From: Pseudomonas fluorescens Q2-87
GTDB lineage: Bacteria; Pseudomonadota; Gammaproteobacteria; Pseudomonadales; Pseudomonadaceae
DNA length: 64,000 nucleotides
Assembly (NCBI RefSeq): GCF_000281895.1
Contig: NZ_CM001558.1
Location: 5,584,556 to 5,648,555 of the forward strand
Direction of reading: 5' to 3'
Both the position numbers and the translations under genes were made by a program. The notes beneath the pieces are model-generated. The model was given only the letters and a program-made list of their open reading frames with translations. It was not told the DNA's origin and did no database searches. This document shows, piece after piece, positions 37,599 to 47,489 of this stretch (the stretch's first letter is position 1; every line of letters starts with the position of its first letter).

Positions 37599-38605
37599 AT
37601 GATCGTCGCTACACCGCCCTGCTGATGTTCCTCGGCGCGCTACTGCTGGTGTCATGTGTGGTGTCACTGGGCTTCGGGCCGGCACGGGTGCCGGTGGCCG
37701 TGGTCTGGGACATCCTGCTGCACAAGGCCCTCGGTGTCGGTGAGGTGCATTGGACACCCGGCCAGGAGCACATCGTCTGGCTGATCCGGTTGCCGCGCCT
37801 GCTGCTCGGTGCCTTGGTGGGCGCCGGGCTGGCGCTGATCGGTGCGGTGTTGCAAGCGGTCACCCGCAATCCGCTGGCCGATCCGCACCTGCTGGGTGTC
37901 ACCTCCGGCGCGACCCTGGGCGCGGTGATCGTGGTGCTGCATGTCGGCGAAATCATCGGCATGCTGACGCTGCCTCTGGCCGCGTTCTTCGGCGCGCTGC
38001 TGAGCATGTTGTTGGTGCTGGCGATCGCCAACCGCCAGGGCCGCCTGGAGAGTGACCGCCTGTTGCTGTGCGGTGTAGCGGTTTCATTCGTGATGATGGC
38101 GGCGGCCAATTTGCTGTTGTTCCTCGGTGACCATCGCGCCAGCTCCGCGGTGATGTTCTGGATGCTCGGCGGCCTGGGCCTGGCCCGCTGGGAGTTGCTG
38201 GCAGTGCCGGCCGCCAGTGTGGGGCTGGGGCTGATCTTGCTGTTGGGCATGGCCCGGCCGCTGAATGCGCTGATGGCCGGCGAACAGACTGCCGTGACCC
38301 TGGGCCTGAACGCGGCGCGGGTGCGGCTATGGATCTTCTTGATCGCGTCCTTGATGACCGGCGTGCTGGTGTCCATCAGCGGCTCGATTGGTTTTGTCGG
38401 GCTGATGGTGCCGCACATTGCCCGGCGCCTGGTGGGCGCGGAGCACCGTCGGCTATTGCCGGCCTGCGTGCTGCTCGGCAGCCTGTTTCTGGTGTGGGTG
38501 GACGTAGCGGCGCGGACACTGATTGCGCCGGAAGACTTGCCGATTGGTGTGGCTACCGCAGCCATCGGCGGCTTGTTTTTCATCGGCCTGATGCGCCGCC
38601 GCTGA
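37595..38605 (+). CDS. FecCD-family ABC transporter permease
   Basis: A 336-residue inner-membrane permease with about ten helices. FecCD signatures are LPRLLLGALVGAGLALIGAVLQ, NPLADPHLLGVTSGA and GFVGLMVPHIARRLVG. It forms a complete importer with the preceding binding protein and ATPase and probably acts as a homodimer. A REP pair starts 5 bp after the stop and ends the cluster. Confidence 0.92.
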   Translation: MNDRRYTALLMFLGALLLVSCVVSLGFGPARVPVAVVWDILLHKALGVGEVHWTPGQEHIVWLIRLPRLLLGALVGAGLALIGAVLQAVTRNPLADPHLLGVTSGATLGAVIVVLHVGEIIGMLTLPLAAFFGALLSMLLVLAIANRQGRLESDRLLLCGVAVSFVMMAAANLLLFLGDHRASSAVMFWMLGGLGLARWELLAVPAASVGLGLILLLGMARPLNALMAGEQTAVTLGLNAARVRLWIFLIASLMTGVLVSISGSIGFVGLMVPHIARRLVGAEHRRLLPACVLLGSLFLVWVDVAARTLIAPEDLPIGVATAAIGGLFFIGLMRRR

Positions 38606-38609
38606 ACCT

Positions 38610-38698
38610 TGTGGGAGCGGGCTTGCTCGCGAAGATGGCAGCACATTTAACATCCCTGTGACCGACCGACCGCCTTCGCGAGCAAGCCCGCTCCCACA
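38610..38698. repeat. REP pair (family A) after the ABC importer
   Basis: Inverted REP copies (TGTGGGAGCGGGCTTGCTCG and complement), directly after the permease stop. Confidence 0.9.
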
Positions 38699-38723
38699 TT
38701 TGATATTGGGTAACAGAGGTATC

Positions 38724-38742
38724 TGCGCCCCAATGTGGCGCA
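38724..38742. promoter_or_regulatory. NtrC-like dyad upstream of urtA
   Basis: TGCGCCCCAATGTGGCGCA is an inverted repeat (TGCGCC / GGCGCA) similar to the NtrC site TGCACC-N5-GGTGCA but two bases wider. It lies about 97 bp upstream of the -24 element, a normal enhancer position. A further GCACCA / TGGTGC inverted pair lies at about 38750-38783. Confidence 0.45.
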
Positions 38743-38836
38743 CCCCTTCGCACCAGAACCCATGACGCGTTCGCTCATGGTGCATCGCTCTCCTTTCCCG
38801 TCGCCCTGCCCCCGCATTTCCAAGCCTTTCTCCGAC

Positions 38837-38853
38837 CGGGCACACCCCTTGCA
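38837..38853 (+). promoter_or_regulatory. Sigma-54 promoter of the urt operon
   Basis: GGCACACCCCTTGCA has the invariant GG (38839-38840) and GC (38851-38852) exactly 10 bp apart, with the TTGC -12 core. It lies 64 bp before urtA. Nitrogen-regulated sigma-54 control of urea uptake fits known biology. Confidence 0.75.
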
Positions 38854-38916
38854 AAAGCGCCTTCAGCGTTTGCATCTGCCCTCGAAAAAAACTCATAAGT
38901 CCATGGAGATCGCACA

Positions 38917-40182
38917 ATGAAGCGTCGTAGCTTGATCAAGGCTTTTACACTCTCGGCAAGCATTGCCGCGATGGGCATGGCCTGGACCGTCCAGGCCGCC
39001 GAGACCATCAAGGTCGGCATCCTGCATTCGCTGTCCGGCACCATGGCGATCTCCGAAACGTCCCTCAAGGACATGGCGCTGATGACCATCGACGAGATCA
39101 ACGCCAAGGGCGGGGTCAACGGCAAGAAGCTGGAAGCGGTGGTCGTGGACCCGGCGTCGAACTGGCCGCTGTTCGCCGAAAAGGGCCGGCAGTTGCTGAC
39201 CCAGGACAAGGTCGCGGTGGTGTTCGGCTGCTGGACGTCGGTGTCGCGTAAATCCGTGCTGCCGGTGTTCGAGGAACTCAATGGCTTGCTGTTCTACCCG
39301 GTGCAATATGAAGGCGAAGAGATGTCGCCGAACGTGTTCTACACCGGTGCGGCGCCGAACCAGCAGGCGATTCCGGCAGTGGAGTACCTGATGAGCGAAG
39401 AAGGCGGCAGCGCCAAGCGCTACTTCCTGCTGGGCACCGACTACGTCTACCCGCGCACCACCAACAAAATTCTGCGTTCGTTCCTGCATTCCAAAGGCGT
39501 GGCGGACAAGGACATCGAAGAGGTCTACACGCCGTTCGGCCACAGCGATTACCAAACCATTGTGGCCAACATCAAGAAGTTCTCGGCGGGCGGCAAGACG
39601 GCGGTCATCTCCACGGTCAACGGCGACTCCAACGTGCCCTTCTATAAAGAATTGGCCAACCAAGGCCTGAAGGCTACCGACGTACCGGTCGTGGCGTTCT
39701 CGGTGGGCGAAGAAGAACTGCGCGGCATCGACACCAAACCGCTGGTGGGCAACCTGGCCGCGTGGAACTACTTCGAGTCGGTGGATAACCCGGCGAACAA
39801 GAAATTCGTCGATGCCTGGAAGGCCTACGCCAAGGCCAAGAACCTGCCAGGCGCCGACAAAGCCGTGACCAACGACCCGATGGAAGCCACGTATGTCGGC
39901 ATCCACATGTGGGCGCAAGCGGTGGAGAAAGCCAAGTCCACCGACGTCGACAAAGTCCGCGAAGCCCTGGCCGGCCAGACCTTCGCCGCACCGTCGGGCT
40001 ACACCCTGACCATGGACAAGACCAACCACCACCTGCACAAGCCGGTGATGATCGGCGAGATCCAGGCCGACGGTCAGTTCAACGTGGTCTGGCAGACCGA
40101 AGGCCCGATCCGCGCCCAGCCGTGGAGCCCGTTCATCACCGGCAACGACAAGAAGCCTGACTATGCGGTGAAGAGCAACTGA
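38917..40182 (+). CDS. urtA: Urea ABC transporter substrate-binding protein UrtA
   Basis: A 421-residue periplasmic urea-binding protein. The signal peptide MKRRSLIKAFTLSASIAAM ends near VQA/AE (residue 27-28) and contains a twin-arginine-like RRSLIK, so Tat export is possible. The mature part begins IKVGILHSLSGTMAISE, the UrtA/AmiC-type binding-protein start, followed by FGCWTSVSRKSVLPVFEE and LFYPVQYEGEE. GGAG lies 8-9 nt before ATG 38917. It is first in urtABCDE and expressed from the sigma-54 promoter upstream. Confidence 0.96.
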   Translation: MKRRSLIKAFTLSASIAAMGMAWTVQAAETIKVGILHSLSGTMAISETSLKDMALMTIDEINAKGGVNGKKLEAVVVDPASNWPLFAEKGRQLLTQDKVAVVFGCWTSVSRKSVLPVFEELNGLLFYPVQYEGEEMSPNVFYTGAAPNQQAIPAVEYLMSEEGGSAKRYFLLGTDYVYPRTTNKILRSFLHSKGVADKDIEEVYTPFGHSDYQTIVANIKKFSAGGKTAVISTVNGDSNVPFYKELANQGLKATDVPVVAFSVGEEELRGIDTKPLVGNLAAWNYFESVDNPANKKFVDAWKAYAKAKNLPGADKAVTNDPMEATYVGIHMWAQAVEKAKSTDVDKVREALAGQTFAAPSGYTLTMDKTNHHLHKPVMIGEIQADGQFNVVWQTEGPIRAQPWSPFITGNDKKPDYAVKSN

Positions 40183-40226
40183 GCCCATGGGTGTTGGTCC
40201 GAATCCCCGGGCCGACACAACTCCCT

Positions 40227-40315
40227 TGTGGGAGCGGGCTTGCTCGCGAATGCGGTGGGTCAGCCAGGATGAATGTAGCTGATACACGGCTTTCGCGAGC
40301 AAGCCCGCTCCCACA
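40227..40315. repeat. REP pair (family A) between urtA and urtB
   Basis: Inverted REP copies (TGTGGGAGCGGGCTTGCTCG and complement). It may protect urtA mRNA or lower downstream expression so that the binding protein is made in excess. Confidence 0.9.
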
Positions 40316-40342
40316 ATAGAAGTCCGCGCAAGGCCAACAAAT

Positions 40343-41845
40343 ATGCCCACCGCTCTTTACCGCCTCATCCTCGCCCTGGTGCTGCTATTGCCACTGGAGG
40401 CGCACGCCGGTGACGCCGAAGACTTCGTCGCCGCCAACCCGACCCAGCAAGCCAAGCTGCTGGAGACCTGGGCCGCGCAGCCTGAGCCTGAGCGCGTCGA
40501 GTTGATCAACGCCTTGCAGCAAGGCCAGTTGACCGTCGACGGCCAACCCAAGACCCTGCGCCTGAACAACCGCTTGCGCGGGCTGATCGAAACCGCCCTC
40601 GCCAGCCATCAACTGCTCGCCGTGGATGCCCCCACACGCCTGGGCGCCGCGCAGCAGCTGCAAAAAAGTGCCCGCCCGGCCCAACTGGCGTTCCTCGACC
40701 GGCAACTGGCCGGCGAGCAGGACGAAGAGGTACATGCCGCCCTGAGCCTGGCCCTGGCGAACCTGCAATTGGTGGACGCCAACCCGGGCGTGCGCCTGGC
40801 CGCCGTTCGCTTGCTGGGGGAAACCGGCGATCCGCTGGCCCGCACCCGCCTCGAAAGCCTGCTAGAACCCGGCATCGAAAGCGATGCCAGTGTACGCACC
40901 GCCGCCGAAACCAGCCTCGCCCAAGTCAAACGCAAACTGCTGGTGGGCGAGCTACTGGGCCAGGCCTTCAGTGGCATGTCCCTGGGCTCGATCCTGCTGC
41001 TCGCGGCCCTCGGCCTGGCGATCACCTTCGGCTTGCTCGGGGTGATCAACATGGCCCATGGCGAGATGCTGATGCTTGGCGCCTACTCCACTTATGGGGT
41101 GCAGATGCTGTTCCAGCGCTTCGCCCCGAACGCCATTGAGTTCTACCCGCTCATCGCCCTGCCGGTGGCGTTTTTCATCACTGCGGCCATCGGTATGGCC
41201 CTGGAGCGCACGGTGATCCGCCACCTCTACGGCCGCCCGTTGGAAACCTTGCTCGCCACCTGGGGTATCAGCCTGATGCTGATCCAACTGGTGCGCCTGG
41301 TGTTCGGCGCGCAGAACGTCGAAGTCGCCAACCCGGCCTGGTTATCGGGCGGGATTCAGGTGTTGCCCAACCTGGTGCTGCCGTACAACCGCATCGTGAT
41401 CATCGCTTTTGCGCTGTTCGTGGTGGTGCTGACTTGGCTGTTGCTGAACAAGACGCGCCTGGGCCTGAACGTGCGTGCCGTGACACAGAATCGCAACATG
41501 GCCGCCTGTTGCGGCGTGCCCACCGGCCGCGTGGACATGCTCGCCTTCGGCCTCGGTTCAGGCATCGCCGGGCTGGGCGGCGTGGCCCTGAGCCAGATCG
41601 GTAACGTCGGCCCGGACCTGGGCCAAAGCTACATCATCGATTCGTTCCTGGTGGTGGTGCTCGGCGGCGTCGGCCAGTTGGCCGGCAGTGTGTTCGCCGC
41701 GTTCGGCCTGGGTATCGCCAACAAGATTCTCGAACCGCAGATCGGCGCCGTGCTCGGCAAGATCCTGATCCTGGCGTTGATCATTCTGTTCATCCAGAAG
41801 CGTCCGCAAGGCCTCTTCGCGCTCAAAGGACGGGTAATCGACTGA
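40343..41845 (+). CDS. urtB: Urea ABC transporter permease UrtB
   Basis: A 500-residue permease. The signal-like N-terminus leads into a ~190-residue extracytoplasmic helical domain, typical of UrtB. It is followed by about eight membrane helices from residue 205, with the branched-chain-permease motif GVINMAHGEMLMLGAYSTYG and later VVVLGGVGQLAGSVFAAFGLG. It shares one base with urtC (TGATG), so translation is coupled. Confidence 0.96.
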   Translation: MPTALYRLILALVLLLPLEAHAGDAEDFVAANPTQQAKLLETWAAQPEPERVELINALQQGQLTVDGQPKTLRLNNRLRGLIETALASHQLLAVDAPTRLGAAQQLQKSARPAQLAFLDRQLAGEQDEEVHAALSLALANLQLVDANPGVRLAAVRLLGETGDPLARTRLESLLEPGIESDASVRTAAETSLAQVKRKLLVGELLGQAFSGMSLGSILLLAALGLAITFGLLGVINMAHGEMLMLGAYSTYGVQMLFQRFAPNAIEFYPLIALPVAFFITAAIGMALERTVIRHLYGRPLETLLATWGISLMLIQLVRLVFGAQNVEVANPAWLSGGIQVLPNLVLPYNRIVIIAFALFVVVLTWLLLNKTRLGLNVRAVTQNRNMAACCGVPTGRVDMLAFGLGSGIAGLGGVALSQIGNVGPDLGQSYIIDSFLVVVLGGVGQLAGSVFAAFGLGIANKILEPQIGAVLGKILILALIILFIQKRPQGLFALKGRVID

Positions 41846-42921
41846 TGAACCAGCCCCTGATGCTCACGGCCACGCAAAAGGCCGGTCCCAAAGTCACTCT
41901 CGCCGTTGGCGTGGTGATCCTGGCGGTGTTGCTCAGCCTGCCGCTGCTGTCGTTGCTGGTGGCGGACAATCCGCTGCACGTCTCGGCTTACACGTTGACC
42001 CTGGTGGGCAAGATTCTTTGCTACGCCATCGTCGCCCTGGCCTTGGACCTGGTCTGGGGCTACGCCGGATTGCTTTCCCTCGGCCATGGGTTGTTCTTCG
42101 CCCTGGGCGGCTACGCCATGGGCATGTACCTGATGCGCCAGGCGGCCGGGGATGACTTGCCGGCGTTCATGACCTTTTTGTCGTGGACCGAACTGCCCTG
42201 GTACTGGACCGGCACCAGCAGCTTTGCCTGGGCGATGTGCCTGGTGGTGCTGGCGCCAGGTTTGCTGGCGCTGGTGTTCGGTTTCTTCGCCTTCCGTTCG
42301 CGGATCAAGGGCGTGTATTTCTCGATCATGACCCAAGCCCTGACCTTCGCCGGGATGCTGCTGTTTTTCCGCAACGAAACCGGGTTTGGTGGTAATAACG
42401 GCTTCACCAATTTCCGCTCGATCCTGGGCTTTGGCATCACCGAGCCGGGCACCCGGGCGGTGCTGTTCCTGGCCACCGTGTTGTTGCTGATGGCGAGCCT
42501 GTTCATCGGCTGGCGCCTGGCCCGCAGCAAGTTCGGTCGGGTACTGACGGCCCTGCGTGACGCGGAAAACCGTCTGATGTTCTGCGGCTACGATCCCCGT
42601 GGTTTCAAGCTGTTCGTCTGGGTGTTGAGTGCGGTCCTGTGCGGTCTGGCCGGGGCGTTGTATGTGCCGCAGGTGGGCATCATCAACCCCAGCGAAATGT
42701 CGCCGACCAACTCCATCGAAGCCGCCGTGTGGGTGGCCCTCGGCGGGCGCGGCACGCTGATCGGGCCGTTGCTGGGCGCCGGGGTGGTCAACGGCATGAA
42801 GAGCTGGTTCACCGTGGCGTTTCCTGAGTATTGGTTGTTCTTTCTTGGCGCGCTGTTCATCGTCGTGACCCTGTACCTGCCCAAGGGTGTGATCGGGTTG
42901 CTGAAAAAGAGGGGCGAATGA
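41845..42921 (+). CDS. urtC: Urea ABC transporter permease UrtC
   Basis: A 358-residue permease, LivM-like, with about ten membrane segments. WGYAGLLSLGHGLFFALGGYAMGMYL and the urea-type insertion with GFGGNNGFTNF identify it as UrtC. The C-terminus VALGGRGTLIGPLLGAGVVNGMKSW is also typical. It overlaps urtB by 1 bp and urtD by 4 bp. Confidence 0.96.
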   Translation: MNQPLMLTATQKAGPKVTLAVGVVILAVLLSLPLLSLLVADNPLHVSAYTLTLVGKILCYAIVALALDLVWGYAGLLSLGHGLFFALGGYAMGMYLMRQAAGDDLPAFMTFLSWTELPWYWTGTSSFAWAMCLVVLAPGLLALVFGFFAFRSRIKGVYFSIMTQALTFAGMLLFFRNETGFGGNNGFTNFRSILGFGITEPGTRAVLFLATVLLLMASLFIGWRLARSKFGRVLTALRDAENRLMFCGYDPRGFKLFVWVLSAVLCGLAGALYVPQVGIINPSEMSPTNSIEAAVWVALGGRGTLIGPLLGAGVVNGMKSWFTVAFPEYWLFFLGALFIVVTLYLPKGVIGLLKKRGE

Positions 42922-43790
42922 TGCGAATCACTCCAACGGCTCAATTCATGCTCGAACCCGCTTTCTTTCCGCCAGAACCCAACAAGGACGCCGGCAGCAG
43001 CCGCGACGCCATCGGCCTCGGCCAAGCGGCAGGCGTTGGCCTGAACACCCGCCATGGCACCATCCTGACCCTGGAGGACATCAGCGTCAGCTTCGATGGT
43101 TTCAAGGCCTTGAACGACCTGAACCTGTACATCGGCGTCGGTGAATTGCGCTGCATCATCGGCCCCAACGGTGCGGGCAAGACCACCTTGATGGACGTCA
43201 TCACCGGCAAGACCCGACCCAGCCACGGCAAGGCCTGGTTCGGCGAAACCCTGGACCTGACCAGCATGAGCGAAGTGCAGATCGCCCAGGCCGGCATCGG
43301 GCGCAAGTTCCAGAAGCCCACGGTATTCGAGGCCTTGAGCGTGTTCGAGAACCTGGAGCTGGCACTCAAGACCGACAAGTCGGTGTGGGCCAGCCTGCGG
43401 GCAAAATTGACTGGCGAACAGCACGACCGTATCAGCGAAGTGCTGGAAACCATTCGCCTCACCCCCTCGGTCAATCGCGCTGCCGGACTGTTGTCCCATG
43501 GGCAGAAGCAGTTCCTGGAGATCGGCATGTTGCTGGTGCAGGACCCGCAACTGCTGCTGCTCGACGAACCCGTGGCGGGCATGACCGACGCTGAAACCGA
43601 CTTCACCGCCGAACTGTTCAAATCCCTGGCGGGCAAGCATTCGCTGATGGTAGTGGAGCACGACATGGGCTTCGTCGGCGCGATTGCCGACCACGTCACC
43701 GTGCTGCACCAAGGCAGCGTGCTGGCCGAAGGGTCGCTGGAACAGGTGCAGGACAATGAGCGGGTGATCGAGGTGTATCTCGGTCGATAG
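42918..43790 (+). CDS. urtD: Urea ABC transporter ATPase UrtD
   Basis: A 290-residue LivG-like ATPase. Walker A is GPNGAGKTTLMDVITG, the signature LSHGQKQFLEIGMLL, Walker B LLLLDEPVAGM. The N-terminal ~45 residues form an extension before the first strand. ATG 42918 overlaps the urtC stop (ATGA) and is preferred to upstream in-frame codons inside urtC. It pairs with UrtE. Confidence 0.95.
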   Translation: MMRITPTAQFMLEPAFFPPEPNKDAGSSRDAIGLGQAAGVGLNTRHGTILTLEDISVSFDGFKALNDLNLYIGVGELRCIIGPNGAGKTTLMDVITGKTRPSHGKAWFGETLDLTSMSEVQIAQAGIGRKFQKPTVFEALSVFENLELALKTDKSVWASLRAKLTGEQHDRISEVLETIRLTPSVNRAAGLLSHGQKQFLEIGMLLVQDPQLLLLDEPVAGMTDAETDFTAELFKSLAGKHSLMVVEHDMGFVGAIADHVTVLHQGSVLAEGSLEQVQDNERVIEVYLGR

Positions 43791-43810
43791 ACCTGCAAAC
43801 ACATACTCCC

Positions 43811-43900
43811 TGTGGGAGCGGGCTTGCTCGCGAAGGCGGTGTGTCAGTTGAAAAATATGTTGGATATACCGACCTCTTCGCGAGCAAGCCCGCTCCCACA
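43811..43900. repeat. REP pair (family A) between urtD and urtE
   Basis: Inverted REP copies (TGTGGGAGCGGGCTTGCTCG and complement), between two ATPase genes whose products form one heterodimer. Confidence 0.9.
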
Positions 43901-43923
43901 GGGGATTTGAGGGGATTTAAGAC

Positions 43924-44622
43924 ATGCTGCAAGTCGACAAGCTGCACCAGTACTACGGCGGTAGCCACATCCTGCGGGGCCTGTCCTTCGATGTGAAGGT
44001 CGGCGAAGTAACCTGCCTGCTGGGGCGCAACGGCGTGGGCAAGACCACCCTGCTCAAATGCCTGATGGGCCTGTTGCCGGCCAAGGAAGGCGCGGTCAAT
44101 TGGGAGAGCAAGGCCATCACCACCTTCAAGCCGCACCAACGGGTGCACGCCGGCATTGCGTATGTGCCTCAGGGCCGGGAGATTTTCGGCCGGCTGACAG
44201 TAGAGGAAAACCTGCTGATGGGCCTGTCGCGTTTTCCCGGCGCCGAGGCCAAGGAAGTGCCGGCGTTTATCTACGAATTGTTCCCGGTGCTGCTGCAGAT
44301 GAAACAGCGCCGTGGCGGTGACTTGTCCGGCGGCCAGCAACAGCAGCTCGCCATTGGCCGGGCCCTGGCCAGCCGTCCGCGCCTGCTGATCCTCGACGAG
44401 CCCACCGAAGGCATCCAGCCCTCGGTGATCAAGGAAATCGGCGCGGTGATCAAGAAACTGGCGGCCCGTGGTGACATGGCGATTCTGTTGGTGGAGCAGT
44501 TCTACGACTTCGCCGCCGAGCTGGCCGATCAATACCTGGTGATGTCCCGGGGCGAGATCGTGCAGCAGGGGCGCGGAGAAAATATGGAAGCCGAGGGTGT
44601 GCGCGGGCTGGTTACGATCTAG
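43924..44622 (+). CDS. urtE: Urea ABC transporter ATPase UrtE
   Basis: A 232-residue LivF-like ATPase. It begins MLQVDKLHQYYGGSHILRGL. Walker A is GRNGVGKTTLLKCLMGLLP, the signature LSGGQQQQLAIGRAL, Walker B LLILDEPTEGIQPSV. It completes the UrtABCDE importer. ureD follows after about 30 bp, so the transporter and urease genes probably share a transcript. Confidence 0.96.
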   Translation: MLQVDKLHQYYGGSHILRGLSFDVKVGEVTCLLGRNGVGKTTLLKCLMGLLPAKEGAVNWESKAITTFKPHQRVHAGIAYVPQGREIFGRLTVEENLLMGLSRFPGAEAKEVPAFIYELFPVLLQMKQRRGGDLSGGQQQQLAIGRALASRPRLLILDEPTEGIQPSVIKEIGAVIKKLAARGDMAILLVEQFYDFAAELADQYLVMSRGEIVQQGRGENMEAEGVRGLVTI

Positions 44623-44652
44623 TCTGTAACGTCCTGACGATCATTGGAAATC

Positions 44653-45504
44653 ATGAACCTACCCGTCTCTCCATTGGTGCCTTCGGCCCTGTTCACCCCT
44701 AGCTGGCATGCCGAGTTGGAGCTGGGCTACGCCCGATTCAGCGACAGCACACGGCCGGTCCAGCGTCGCCACACAGGCCCGCTGCGGGTGCAAAAACACT
44801 TGTATGCCGAAGGGCCCGAGGTCTGCCAGCACATCATCGTCCACCCGCCCGGCGGGATTGCCGGCGGTGATCGCCTGGATATTTCAGCGCACATTGACAG
44901 CGGCGCCTGGGCGCAACTGACCAGCCCCGGCGCAGCCAAGTGGTATCGCGCCGCCGGCCCGGCGTACCAACAACTGACCCTGATCGTGGCCCCCGGCGGA
45001 ACGCTGGAATGGCTGCCCCAGGAAACCATCGTGTTCAGCGCGGCCCAGGCTGAGCTCAGCACCCGCATCGACCTGCAGGGCGACGGACGTTTGTTCTACT
45101 GGGACATGGTTGCCCTCGGCCGACCGGCCAGCGGCGAGCGCTTCGATCTCGGGCATTTCCAATCGCGGCTGGACATTCGTCGCGACGGCCAGTTGCTGTG
45201 GCATGAACGCCAGCGCATTGTGGGCGGTGACGGATTGCTCGACTCGCCCATCGGCCTGGACGGCAATCCGGTGTTTGCCACGTTGCTGGTCACCGGTGAG
45301 ATCGACAGCGAACTGCTGGAGCAGTGCCGGTCCCTGGGCCATGAAGTGCGCGGCGACCTGACGCAATTGCCCGGGCTGATTGTGGCGCGCTGCCTGGCGA
45401 GCGAAGCGTTGCTGGCGCGGGGGTGGTTGATTGAATTGTGGCGGCTTCTGCGCCCGTCGCTGCTCGGTCGAGAGGCCGTACCACCGAGAATCTGGAGCAC
45501 CTGA
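44653..45504 (+). CDS. ureD: Urease accessory protein UreD
   Basis: A 283-residue urease maturation chaperone that binds UreABC and, with UreF and UreG, delivers nickel. The marks are [29 protein letters not shown] and [14 protein letters not shown] 44653 is preferred; a TTG at 44644 is in frame but has no better ribosome site. A REP pair separates it from ureA. Confidence 0.94.
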   Translation: MNLPVSPLVPSALFTPSWHAELELGYARFSDSTRPVQRRHTGPLRVQKHLYAEGPEVCQHIIVHPPGGIAGGDRLDISAHIDSGAWAQLTSPGAAKWYRAAGPAYQQLTLIVAPGGTLEWLPQETIVFSAAQAELSTRIDLQGDGRLFYWDMVALGRPASGERFDLGHFQSRLDIRRDGQLLWHERQRIVGGDGLLDSPIGLDGNPVFATLLVTGEIDSELLEQCRSLGHEVRGDLTQLPGLIVARCLASEALLARGWLIELWRLLRPSLLGREAVPPRIWST

Positions 45505-45515
45505 ATTTGCTTTCC

Positions 45516-45605
45516 TGTGGGAGCGGGCTTGCTCGCGAAGGCGGTGTGTCAGCCGACTCAACTGTTGAATGTGAGCCCGCATTCGCGAGCAAGCCCGCTC
45601 CCACA
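45516..45605. repeat. REP pair (family A) between ureD and ureA
   Basis: Inverted REP copies (TGTGGGAGCGGGCTTGCTCG and complement) inside the urease operon, between an accessory gene needed in small amounts and a structural gene. Confidence 0.9.
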
Positions 45606-45655
45606 GAGGTACATGTTTTTAGCCCGATTTATTTATCTGCCCTTATGGATTGCAC

Positions 45656-45958
45656 ATGGACCTGACCCCACGCGAAAAAGACAAGATGCTAATCTTCACC
45701 GCCGGCCTTGTGGCCGAGCGACGACTGGCTCGGGGCTTGAAGCTCAACTACCCGGAGGCCATGGCTTATATCTCCGCGGCCCTGCTCGAAGGCGCCCGTG
45801 ACGGCCAGACCGTGGCCGAGCTGATGCACTACGGCACCACGTTGTTGAGCCGCGAACAGGTGATGGAAGGCATCCCGGAAATGATCCCGGAGATCCAGGT
45901 CGAGGCGACGTTTCCCGACGGCACCAAACTGGTCACCGTCCACCAGCCCATCGCCTGA
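45656..45958 (+). CDS. ureA: Urease gamma subunit
   Basis: A 100-residue structural subunit of the (UreABC)3 enzyme. It begins [21 protein letters not shown], followed by [21 protein letters not shown] and [20 protein letters not shown], all canonical. An in-frame codon two residues upstream is unlikely to be the start. An acetyltransferase gene follows after 9 bp. Confidence 0.98.
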   Translation: MDLTPREKDKMLIFTAGLVAERRLARGLKLNYPEAMAYISAALLEGARDGQTVAELMHYGTTLLSREQVMEGIPEMIPEIQVEATFPDGTKLVTVHQPIA

Positions 45959-45967
45959 GGCCGCACC

Positions 45968-46995
<1,028 letters not shown>

Positions 46996-47036
46996 AGCCC
47001 GACCGCCATCTACTACAAGACTTTGGGGCAACCGCA

Positions 47037-47345
47037 ATGATTCCAGGGCAATATCAGGTCCAGCCCGGCGATATCGAACTCAACGTCGGCCGCCGCACGC
47101 TCACGCTGAACGTCGCCAACAGCGGCGACCGGCCGATCCAGGTCGGCTCGCACTATCACTTTTTCGAAACCAACGACGCCCTGACCTTCGACCGCGCCGC
47201 CAGCCGCGGCATGCGCCTGAACATCCCGGCTGGCACGGCGGTGCGCTTCGAGCCGGGGCAGAGTCGCGAGGTGGAGCTTGTCGATCTGGCCGGGCATCGG
47301 CGGGTGTTCGGGTTTGCCGGGCGGGTGATGGGCGATCTGGATTGA
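47037..47345 (+). CDS. ureB: Urease beta subunit
   Basis: A 102-residue structural subunit. It begins [19 protein letters not shown] and contains the signature [18 protein letters not shown] and [20 protein letters not shown]. Its ATG overlaps the original stop of the upstream GNAT frame. A REP pair follows before ureC. Confidence 0.98.
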   Translation: MIPGQYQVQPGDIELNVGRRTLTLNVANSGDRPIQVGSHYHFFETNDALTFDRAASRGMRLNIPAGTAVRFEPGQSREVELVDLAGHRRVFGFAGRVMGDLD

Positions 47346-47353
47346 CACGCCCT

Positions 47354-47448
47354 TGTGGCGAGGGAGCTTGCTCCCGCTCGGTTGCGCAGCAACCGCAAAA
47401 AAGCGAGGACTGCTGCGCAGCCCAGCGGGAGCAAGCTCCCTCGCCACA
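47354..47448. repeat. REP pair (family B) between ureB and ureC
   Basis: Inverted copies (GTGGCGAGGGAGCTTGCTCC and complement) separate genes for two subunits made in equal amounts. Confidence 0.9.
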
Positions 47449-47489
47449 GTAGATCGCACATTTCGATTTTTGAATTCCAAGGCAAGCAC

